Program-made: the position numbers and the translations under genes
Assembly (NCBI GenBank): GCA_955651875.1
Contig: CATPAP010000281.1
Coordinates: 1 to 6,879 of the forward strand
Length of the DNA: 6,879 nucleotides
Direction: 5' to 3'
DNA from: Candidatus Dormiibacterota bacterium
Lineage (GTDB): Bacteria > Chloroflexota > Dormibacteria > Aeolococcales > Aeolococcaceae
Shown here: positions 1 to 6,500 of the stretch, piece by piece
Layout: the number at the start of each line of letters is the position of its first letter
Position numbering within the stretch: the stretch's first letter is position 1
Notes under the pieces: generated by a model
The model's database searches: none
Seen by the model: only the letters and a program-made list of their open reading frames with translations
Told to the model about the DNA's origin: nothing

Positions 1-247
1 CAATCGCGGCACGGTCGAGCTCTGGCGCCGCGGCGCGCGCAGCCGGCTCGCCATCAGCCACGACATGGGCGAGGTGGTCGGCGACGTGCTGCTGCGCGGC
101 CGCCTTCTCGCCGGGGACACCTCGTCGCTGCCGGCCACGGCCGTGCGGGTCGTGCTGCGACGCAATCGCACCTACCGCGCGGGCTTCGCCGTGCTCACGG
201 CCTACCCCGTCATCCGCCTCGGCGCGACCTATCCTCGCCATCCATGA
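1..247 (+). CDS. C-terminal end of an RNase A-like (CdiA-CT type) polymorphic toxin, 5' end outside the window
   Basis: The frame is open from the window edge (codons from position 2) to the TGA at 245-247, giving 81 residues of a longer protein. The fragment matches the end of the bacterial RNase A-like toxin fold (CdiA C-terminal RNase A family): a 'VGDVLLRG' strand, then 'VRVVLRRN', then the closing 'GFAVLTAYP'. The T-x-Y of LTAYP (codons 197-199 and 203-205) fits the Thr and Tyr I recall as active-site residues in the Yersinia kristensenii CdiA toxin. The catalytic His and Arg would lie upstream, out of view. The fragment is basic (about 14 Arg against 5 Asp/Glu), as expected for an RNA-binding nuclease. 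Such domains sit at the tips of large secreted toxins and cut RNA in competing cells. The next gene encodes the cognate immunity family, which strongly supports the call. The delivery domains and total length are unknown. The internal ATG at 65 is not the start. Confidence 0.8.
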   Translation, partial: NRGTVELWRRGARSRLAISHDMGEVVGDVLLRGRLLAGDTSSLPATAVRVVLRRNRTYRAGFAVLTAYPVIRLGATYPRHP

Positions 248-252
248 GCACC

Positions 253-258
253 GGAGGT
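253..258 (+). promoter_or_regulatory. Ribosome binding site of the immunity gene
   Basis: GGAGGT lies 6 bases before the GTG at 265. It favours GTG 265 over the upstream ATG at 244, which has no purine-rich Shine-Dalgarno sequence in front of it. Confidence 0.65.
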
Positions 259-264
259 TCACCC

Positions 265-594
265 GTGTCCCGCCAGGAGATCCTCGATGAGCCTGCCTCC
301 GCCCTGCCGCAGGCTGCGCAGTTCCTCGCCGGCTACTTCCACCAGGACTGGGTGCTCGACCGCAGTGGCTGGGAGGAGGTGGTTGACGACTTCATCGCCG
401 AGTCACCGCGCGCCGTCGTGGTCGACGCCGCCGCCGAGATCCGCGGCCTCCTCGATGCCGCACTGACCGGCGAGGAGCTCGCGCGAGTGCTCGACGAGGT
501 GGGCTGCAGCGTCGACCCCTCGGCGTACGGCCTCACTGCCGCCGGCTGGCTTGCCGCAGTGCTCGCGCGCTTCGACGGCGCGGCTGAGCGCTAG
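265..594 (+). CDS. CdiI-family immunity protein for the RNase A-like toxin
   Basis: A 109-residue protein, acidic and lysine-free (about 20 Asp/Glu against 7 Arg), which suits an inhibitor that covers a basic nuclease. It has the layout of the CdiI immunity family found next to RNase A-type toxins: 'FLAGYFHQDW' at residues 20-29, then 'EEVVDDFIAESP' (37-48), a leucine-rich helix with 'EIRGLL' (58-63), and a closing 'GLTAAGWLAAVLARF' (89-103). No signal peptide or membrane segment is visible, so it should act in the cytoplasm by binding the toxin and protecting the producer and its siblings. I chose GTG 265 because of its Shine-Dalgarno sequence. The in-frame ATG at 244 would add 7 residues and overlap the toxin stop as ATGA. 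Either start puts the gene directly behind the toxin, so they are co-transcribed. It ends at TAG 592-594, overlapping the stop codon of the convergent phosphatidyltransferase gene. The family call is from motif recognition, not a search. Confidence 0.82.
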   Translation: MSRQEILDEPASALPQAAQFLAGYFHQDWVLDRSGWEEVVDDFIAESPRAVVVDAAAEIRGLLDAALTGEELARVLDEVGCSVDPSAYGLTAAGWLAAVLARFDGAAER

Positions 595-1466
595 GCCGCG
601 CGCGGGGCGTCGGCGGTGCGGCGCAGCAGCGCGACGGAGTGGAGCACCAGCGTGGGAACCAGAATCGGCAGGGCGAGGATCAGCCCCACGGTGTTCACCG
701 GGCCACCCCACAGCCGGACGAGCATCAGGATGAAGAGCACCAGACCGATGGCCGCGGTGTTGCGCCGCCCCCAGACGGTGTGCACAAGCTCCGGGCGCTT
801 CCCCGCCAGGAAGATGAACGGCGTCGCCACCAAGGGACCGAGGTAGCGGATGAGGATGCCCACCGCCAGCCAGCCGGGGGCGATCCCGAGCAGCCAGCTG
901 CCGACACCGGCCATGGCGAAGAACACCGCGTCCATGGCCGGGTCAAAGGCCTTGCCGAGTGCTGTGACCGGGCCGAAGCGCCGCGCGATGTAGCCGTCGA
1001 CAAAGTCGAGCATGCCCGCGCTGCCGCCGACCGAGCACCACAGGTACAGGCCCAGCGACCCCGGCAGGGAGAGCGTCGCGCAGAGGATCAGCGGAAAGAC
1101 CAGCCACGCCCTGATCGCGGTGAGCCCGTTGGGCAGGCCGTAGTGGTCGATGCGCGTGCCGTCGGGAGTGCGCAGCAACGGCGTGCCGCCGGCCAGAAAG
1201 AGCGACACGAACGCCCACCAGCCCAGCGCACTGACAGCGAGCGCGAGGATGGCGTCGTGGTCGTGGAGGATTGCCAGGGAGATGGTGAACGCCTCGCTGA
1301 GCACCAGCCCCACGGTCAGCCACGCGTACAGCGAGCGGCGCAGGTGAGGACTTGCGGCGAGCAGCGCGAGCGCGAAACGCAGGAGGTCGCGGAGGCCGGC
1401 CGGCGAGGTGGTCGAGGCCGGCAATCGCCTACTGGACCGCCAGGCAGGTGATCGTCTTGAGGACAC
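591..1466 (-). CDS. CDP-alcohol phosphatidyltransferase family membrane protein
   Basis: A 291-residue integral membrane enzyme with the complete family signature D-x2-D-G-x2-A-R-x8-G-x3-D-x3-D: D154, D157, G158, A161, R162, G171, D175 and D179. The four Asp residues bind the metal ions and catalyse transfer of a phosphatidyl group from a CDP-linked lipid to an alcohol, releasing CMP. 'LPNGLTAIRAWLVFPL' (111-126) is the usual first core helix. Roughly seven or eight hydrophobic segments are visible: about 47-69, 71-92, 114-133, 136-150, 180-203, 206-221, 236-251 and 258-281. The first two precede the catalytic core, so the protein is longer than simple PgsA-type enzymes of about 180-200 residues. 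The acceptor alcohol (glycerol phosphate, inositol phosphate or other) cannot be read from the sequence, so no symbol is given. The GTG start at 1466 overlaps the upstream RAM-domain gene by 38 bases; a TTG at 1424 just past that gene's stop is an alternative. It is probably co-transcribed with that gene. Confidence 0.85.
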   Translation of the reverse strand: MSSRRSPAWRSSRRLPASTTSPAGLRDLLRFALALLAASPHLRRSLYAWLTVGLVLSEAFTISLAILHDHDAILALAVSALGWWAFVSLFLAGGTPLLRTPDGTRIDHYGLPNGLTAIRAWLVFPLILCATLSLPGSLGLYLWCSVGGSAGMLDFVDGYIARRFGPVTALGKAFDPAMDAVFFAMAGVGSWLLGIAPGWLAVGILIRYLGPLVATPFIFLAGKRPELVHTVWGRRNTAAIGLVLFILMLVRLWGGPVNTVGLILALPILVPTLVLHSVALLRRTADAPRAA

Positions 1467-1659
1467 CTTTGGCCGCCTGGACCCGCTCGACCACGAGACG
1501 GCCGATGCCCGCGATGTCGTCCGCCTCCACCTGGGCGATGACGTCGTACTCGCCGGTGATGGCGTCGGCGCTGAGCACTCCCTGCGACGAGCGGAGGTGG
1601 TCGACGACCTCGAGCGCCTTGCCCGCTGTCGCGGTGATCAGCACGTACGCCCGAACCAT
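1429..1659 (-). CDS. Stand-alone Lrp/AsnC ligand-binding (RAM) domain protein
   Basis: A 76-residue protein beginning MVRAYVLITA and ending TITCLAVQ. It is a single Lrp/AsnC effector-binding domain: a beta-alpha-beta start (AYVLITATAGKALEVVDHL), the hallmark 'GEYDVIAQVEADD' at 36-48, a helix (49-63) and the closing 'GVLKTITCLAV'. The helix-turn-helix found in full-length Lrp regulators is absent; there is no room for it, because the strong Shine-Dalgarno sequence at 1666-1671 fixes the start at ATG 1657-1659. Such small proteins form oligomers through the same interface as Lrp and may bind amino acids or modulate full-length Lrp partners, but no specific role is established here. It precedes, and slightly overlaps, the phosphatidyltransferase gene. 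The frame stays open upstream to about 2112, but that stretch lies antisense to another gene and is not part of this protein. Confidence 0.88.
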   Translation of the reverse strand: MVRAYVLITATAGKALEVVDHLRSSQGVLSADAITGEYDVIAQVEADDIAGIGRLVVERVQAAKGVLKTITCLAVQ

Positions 1660-1665
1660 CGCTTT

Positions 1666-1671
1666 TCCTCC
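1666..1671 (-). promoter_or_regulatory. Ribosome binding site of the RAM-domain gene
   Basis: On the minus strand, GGAGGA sits 6 bases before the ATG at 1659. It is a near-ideal Shine-Dalgarno sequence and decides the start against much longer open-frame alternatives. Confidence 0.75.
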
Positions 1672-1689
1672 GTGCCGGCTGGGGGCCCG

Positions 1690-1698
1690 ACGATAGCA
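1690..1698 (-). promoter_or_regulatory. Possible extended -10 promoter element for the RAM-domain/phosphatidyltransferase unit
   Basis: The minus strand reads TGCTATCGT, which fits an extended -10 (TGn followed by TAnnnT). Transcription would begin near 1683, giving a leader of about 24 bases that contains the Shine-Dalgarno sequence at 1666-1671. No good -35 hexamer is seen at the expected spacing, so this rests on the -10 and its position alone. Confidence 0.35.
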
Positions 1699-1729
1699 CC
1701 GCCGTCTCGCGGGGTCCTGTTGGGCCGCG

Positions 1730-2158
1730 ATGCCGGACGCCGTTGTTGGCGCGCTCGGGATCACAATGACAGTGATGCCGTGGTCGCTGCTGATCCGCCT
1801 CCTCTCCGGTGTCCTCTTCTGGCGGCTGGTCACATCCCGACGCCGCGCCGCGGCCGCCAGGTCACCGGGCGCGAGCACGGCTCGAACGCCGGTCACGCTG
1901 CGGGTGCGCCAGCTCCGCGAGACGGCGTCGCTGGTCTCGCGCCTCGCCGTCGTCGCGGGGTTTGGGATCGCCACCGCACTGTGCATCGCGGGAGGCACGA
2001 GCAGCGTGGTCCTCAGCCCGCGCTGGCTCGGAGGGGTGCTCCTTGCGGCCGGCCTGTTCTTCGCGGTCCTCACCGTCCGCGAGGCGCGCCTGGCGCGAGC
2101 GCTGGTCGCCACGCGGCGGCTGCGCGAGCGCGATCAGCGCCTGCGCAGCGAGCTCTGA
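1730..2158 (+). CDS. Hypothetical small membrane protein, family not recognised
   Basis: A 142-residue protein that I do not recognise. Three hydrophobic segments are visible: about 16-34 (WSLLIRLLSGVLFWRLV), 71-89 (RLAVVAGFGIATALCIAGG) and 99-116 (WLGGVLLAAGLFFAVLTV). An Arg/Ala-rich stretch (36-66) separates the first two. A strongly charged C-terminal helix (117-142, REARLARALVATRRLRERDQ) could be amphipathic or form a coiled coil. Third codon positions are overwhelmingly G or C and the hydrophobic pattern is coherent, so I take it as real coding sequence rather than a shadow; the competing antisense frame has no such pattern. The start is uncertain: ATG 1730 has a poor Shine-Dalgarno sequence, and ATG 1766 (residue 13), with GGGA 5 bases before it, is a fair alternative that keeps all three segments. 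It is divergent from the RAM-domain gene and convergent with lpdA, with 30 bases between the stops. Confidence 0.65.
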   Translation: MPDAVVGALGITMTVMPWSLLIRLLSGVLFWRLVTSRRRAAAARSPGASTARTPVTLRVRQLRETASLVSRLAVVAGFGIATALCIAGGTSSVVLSPRWLGGVLLAAGLFFAVLTVREARLARALVATRRLRERDQRLRSEL

Positions 2159-2188
2159 GCCGGCGCCGCGACCGCCCGCTCAGCCCGG

Positions 2189-3556
2189 TCAGGAGAGATA
2201 GGGTGCGACCCCGGCAGCCTGCTGGGCGGCGTCCATGATGTCCTCGCTGACAGTGGGGTGGGCGTGGATGATCGAGCCGAGCTCGTCGGTGGTGAGGCCG
2301 TCCGCAATCGCAACACCCACCTCCTGGATGATCTCGACGGCGTGCACGCCCATCACCGTGGCACCCAGCAGGAGCCCGGTCGCGGCCTCGGTGTACAGCT
2401 GCGCGACGCCGTCGGGCTCACCTTCCCCGAGCGCCTTGCCGTTGCCCAGGAACCGCGCCTGCCCCACCTTGACCTCGTGGCCGGCCGCCTTGGCGGTCTC
2501 CGAGTTGAGGCCGATCATGGCAATTTCTGGGTGGGTATAGATGCATGACGGAACCACGGTGCGGTCCATGGCCATGACATTGTGGCCGAGTGCGTTCTCG
2601 ACGGCGCGCGCCGCCTCCGCGCTGGCCAGGTGGGCGAGCTGCAGCCCACCGACGCAGTCGCCTGCGGCCCAGATCTTGGGATTGGCGGTGCGCAGCTGAT
2701 CGTCGACCTCGACGTGGCCATGCTCGGTCAGCTTCACGCCCGCGTCCTCGAGCCCGATGCCCGCGGTCTCCGGCCGCCTGCCCACCGAGACGAGGAGGAG
2801 ATCGGCGGCGATCGCGGTGCCGTCGTCGAGATGAGCGGTGAGCGAGGCCTTGCGGTAGTCGACCGTCTCCACCTTGCGCTCGGTGTGAAAGGTGATGCCC
2901 TGCAAGGCGACCAGCTTGCGGAACTGCGTGACGATCCTGGGCTCGACACCGGCAAGGATCTGGGGAAGAACCTCGACGACGGTGACCTGCGAACCGAGCG
3001 GTGCGAACAGGCTAGCGAACTCGCAACCGATGACGCCGCCGCCGATGACGAGCAGCCTCTTGGGGATCTTCTTGAGGTGGAGGATGCCGTCGGAGGTGAC
3101 CACCCGAGGATGCTCCATGTCGATGCCGGGCAGCCCGCTCGCCGCAGTCCCGACGCAGACGACGAGGTGGTCGAAACCGAAGCGCTCACCGCCCGCGACC
3201 ACCTCGTCGCCCTCGATGACGCCGCTCTCGCGCACCACCCGCACCTGCTTGCGTTTGCACGCCGCCTCGACGCCCGAGCGCATCTTGAGGACCACCTCCT
3301 CCTTGCGCGCCATCATCCGCGTGAAGTCGATGGTCGGCTCGGGCACCATGATCCCGTAGTCAGAGGCGTTGCGGATCTTGCGCAGCAGGTCGGCGCCGGC
3401 GAGCAGCGACTTGGTGGGGATGCACCCCCAGTTGAGGCAGGTGCCACCGAGCTCGGCACGTTCGATGAGCACCACGTCAGCGCCGAGCTGGGCGCCGCGC
3501 AGCGCCGCGACGTCTCCCGCCGGGCCTCCGCCCAGAACGACGACCGCAGCGCTCAC
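2189..3556 (-). CDS. lpdA: Dihydrolipoyl dehydrogenase (E3 of 2-oxo acid dehydrogenase complexes)
   Basis: A 455-residue flavoprotein of normal family length. It reoxidises dihydrolipoyl groups on the E2/lipoyl carrier and passes electrons through FAD to NAD+. In order: N-terminal FAD motif GGGPAG (9-14); redox disulphide C40 and C45 in 'GGTCLNWGCIPTKSLL'; NAD-binding GGGVIG (172-177) with an acidic residue (E195) after the next strand; second FAD motif 'IWAAGDC' (295-301); and the C-terminal interface motif 'HAHPTVSEDIMDAA' (431-444), with active-site H433 and E438 acting across the dimer. The GTG start at 3554-3556 overlaps the kgd stop as GTGA. No clear Shine-Dalgarno sequence precedes it, so translation is probably coupled to kgd. 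The frame is open much further upstream (to about 4336), but that part is a shadow inside kgd. Placement right after kgd points to a role in the 2-oxoglutarate dehydrogenase complex, possibly shared with pyruvate dehydrogenase. Confidence 0.96.
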   Translation of the reverse strand: MSAAVVVLGGGPAGDVAALRGAQLGADVVLIERAELGGTCLNWGCIPTKSLLAGADLLRKIRNASDYGIMVPEPTIDFTRMMARKEEVVLKMRSGVEAACKRKQVRVVRESGVIEGDEVVAGGERFGFDHLVVCVGTAASGLPGIDMEHPRVVTSDGILHLKKIPKRLLVIGGGVIGCEFASLFAPLGSQVTVVEVLPQILAGVEPRIVTQFRKLVALQGITFHTERKVETVDYRKASLTAHLDDGTAIAADLLLVSVGRRPETAGIGLEDAGVKLTEHGHVEVDDQLRTANPKIWAAGDCVGGLQLAHLASAEAARAVENALGHNVMAMDRTVVPSCIYTHPEIAMIGLNSETAKAAGHEVKVGQARFLGNGKALGEGEPDGVAQLYTEAATGLLLGATVMGVHAVEIIQEVGVAIADGLTTDELGSIIHAHPTVSEDIMDAAQQAAGVAPYLS

Positions 3557-6500
3557 GCGTTGCCGGCGGTCTTCGAGTCGGTGGATGCCTTGAGGTCGGC
3601 GGGCTGCAGCGTCTCGATGCCGGCGCTCTTCCCCGCCAGGATGTGTGAGGTGGAGAGCGCGGTGGTGGCGATGCGCTCCTGCTCGAGGTGGTGCGCACCC
3701 GCCGACCCCTCGGATGGGCTGGCGCGGCGGGGGCGGCCGATGTAGTCCCAGCGGATGTCGTACGGACGGCGCAGGCCGATGGGCCGCGCCAGATGCAGCC
3801 ACGCGCCCATGTTCGACGGCTCCTCCTGCACCCAGTACATCTGCTCGAGGTTGGGGTAGGCGCGCACCAGCGCAAGGATCTCTTCGATCGGCAGCGGGTT
3901 GAGCATCTCGACTCGCACGACGGCGAGATCCTCGGCGTCGCGCCGCTCGGGATGCAGCTCGATCTCGTAATACAGCTTGCCCGTGCACAGCAGCATGGTC
4001 CGCACCTTCTTGCGCTGCTTGGCACCCGCTGAGGTCACGGGGTCGTCGATGACCGCTCGAAACTCTCCGCCGGAGAGCTCGTCGAGCGTGCACGCCGACT
4101 CCTTGAGACGCAGCAGGCTCTTGGGGGTCATCACCACCAGCGGGCGCGCGGTCGCGGCGATGGCCTGGTCCCGCAGCAGGTGGAAGTACTGCGCCGCCGT
4201 GGTGACGTTGGCGACGCGCATGTTGCCGTGCGCAGAGAGCTGAAGGAAGCGCTCGAGGCGGGCGCTCGAGTGTTCGGGGCCGTTGCCCTCGTAGCCATGG
4301 GGCAGCAGGAGGACGAGTCGCGAGCGCTGTCCCCACTTGGCCAGCGCTGACGAGATGAACTGGTCGACGATGAGCTCCGCGTTGTTGAAGAAGTCACCGT
4401 ACTGCGCCTCCCACAACACCGTCGTGCTCGGATCTGCCGCGCTGTAGCCGTATTCGAAACCGAGGCAGCCGACCTCGCTGAGCGGGCTGTTGTACACCTC
4501 GAAGGTGGCGGCGGCGGCGACCAGGTGTTCCATCGGGATCCAGCGCGCGCCATTGGTGTCATCGTGGAAGACGAGGTGGCGCTGGCTGAAGGTGCCGCGC
4601 TCGGTGTCCTGGCCGGAGAGCCGGATGGGGTGCCCCTCGTGGAGCAGGGAGGCGAAGGCGAGTGACTCCGCAGTCCCCCAGTCGATGTCACTCTCGCCCT
4701 CACTGACCGCCGCACGACGGCGCTCGAGCTGCTTGGCCAGCTTGGCAAAGACATGGAAGTCGTCGGGCGCCGTGACGAGCTGCTCGTTGAGCGCGATGAG
4801 CGTCTCGCGCGACACCCGCGTCGAGGGCCGGCGCCTGTGTGTCTCCGCCGCGGTCGACTCCTCCGACGCCTCCGCGGGATCGGATGCCAGCGTCGCCTTG
4901 ACACGCTTGTGCGCCTCGGCAAGGCCGCTGTACGCGGTCTCGAAGTCGTTGGCCCCGTCAGCCTCGGTGATCAGGCCCTCGGCAACGAGCTTGCGCATGT
5001 AAAGCTCGCGCGCCGTCGGGTGTTCCTTGATCTTCTTGTACATGAGTGGCTGCGTGTACGCCGGCTCGTCGGTCTCGTTGTGGCCGAAACGGCGGTAGCC
5101 GATGAGGTCGATGACGACGTCGCGGTGGTAGGTGCGCCGATAGTCCCACGCCAACCGCACCGCGTGGGTGCAGGCCTCGATGTCGTCGGCGTTGACGTGG
5201 ACGATGGGGACGTCGAAGCCCTTGGCGAGGTCGCTCGCGTAGCGTGTCGATCGTCCCTCGCTCGGGTCGGTGGTGAAGCCGATCTGGTTGTTGGTGATGA
5301 TGTGGACGGTGCCGCCGGTGGCGTAACCTGGCAGCGACTGCAGGTTGAGCACCTCGGCGACGATGCCCTCGCCCGCGAACGCCGCGTCACCGTGGATGAG
5401 CACGGGAGCGGCCACCATGGGGTCGACATGGAGGACGCTCGCGTTGCGCTGCGTCTGCGCCGCGCGCGTCCACCCCTCGACGACGGGATCGACGGCCTCG
5501 AGGTGCGAGGGGTTGGGCAGGAGGCGCACGCTGATTTCCTGACCCGTGTCGGTGACGTATGTGCCGGTGGCACCGATGTGGTACTTGACGTCGCCGGTCG
5601 GCGCGTCGTTGAGGGAGGCCACGGCGCGGCGCAGCTCGCCGCGCTCGAAGGCGACGAGAATCGCATCGTACGGACGGTTGACGACGTGCGCGATGGTGGC
5701 GAGCCGGCCACGGTGGGACATTCCAATGATCACCTCGCCGATGCCGTCGGCGGCGACAGCCGTGAGCAATCCCTCGAGCATCGGCACCATGGCGTCGACG
5801 CCCTCAGCTGAGAACGTCTTCTGGCCGATGAAGGTGCGGCGCAGATACCGCTCCATCGCCTCGATCTTGGTGAGCCGCTGCAGGAGCCGGCGCTTGCTCT
5901 CCGCGTTGAAGGGCATCCGGTACGCACCGGACTCGATGTGCTCGCGCAGCCACACACGCTGCTCGTGGCTGGCGATGTGTTCGATCTCGTAGGCGATGGT
6001 TCCGCAGTACGTGCGGCGCAGATTCGGCAGCACCTCGGCGAGGTTGCGTCCGGGCACGTAGACGCGCAGCACGTCGGCGGGGATCTGCTCCATCACCTCA
6101 GGGGTGAGCCCGTACGTCTCCGGCTCCATCGCCGGGTCGCCGAGCGGCGGCGTCCCGAGCGGGTCGAGGTCCGCGCCGAGGTGGCCGTGGGTGCGGTGCG
6201 CCTTGATGAGCGACGTCGCCGCCTGCACGGCGGCGAGCATCTGACGCGACGGAGCTGCCTGAGCGCCGGCGGCTGCGCGAGGCTCGGCGGCCGTCCCCGC
6301 CTCGGCTGTGCTGCGCGGGATGGTCGCCGCCGGCGGCTCGACGCCGAGGCTCTCGAAGACGGCGGCATAGAAGCCGTCGTCGCCGTCGAGCAGCGCTTCG
6401 ACCCTGCCGAGGAACTCGCCGGACTGCGCGCCCTGGATGACGCGGTGGTCGTACGTCGAGGTCATGGTCATGACCTTGGTGACGCCGAGCTCGTGCAGGC

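Noticed and set aside
639..1451. Long plus-strand open frame (270 codons) across the phosphatidyltransferase gene
   Set aside because: It is rich in Arg, Gln, Glu and His with no hydrophobic core or motif, and lies antisense to a gene with a complete catalytic signature. It is a high-GC shadow frame.
1660..2112. N-terminal extension of the RAM-domain protein, possibly hiding a helix-turn-helix
   Set aside because: The extension has no helix-turn-helix pattern, opposes the membrane-protein gene, and the strong ribosome site at 1666-1671 sets the start at 1659.
2156..2190. Possible bidirectional terminator between the membrane-protein gene and lpdA
   Set aside because: There is a small CGGCGCCG palindrome and a loose GAGC/GCTC pairing, but no strong stem and no T-tract on either strand.
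2582..3745. Long plus-strand open frame (387 codons) antisense to lpdA
   Set aside because: Asp/His/Leu-rich with no recognisable domain; it exactly opposes a well-supported E3 gene and runs into kgd.
3557..4336. Upstream extension of the lpdA frame inside kgd
   Set aside because: The frame stays open but the translation is Arg/Ala-rich nonsense. The E3 protein begins normally at GTG 3556, just before its FAD motif.
3763..5680. Repeated word CGTACGGACGG near 3763 and 5668
   Set aside because: Both copies fall inside the kgd coding sequence in different contexts and look like chance repeats from codon bias.
4753..5811. Long plus-strand open frame (352 codons) antisense to kgd
   Set aside because: Val/Asp/Gly-rich translation typical of the complement of high-GC coding sequence, with no motif or ribosome site.
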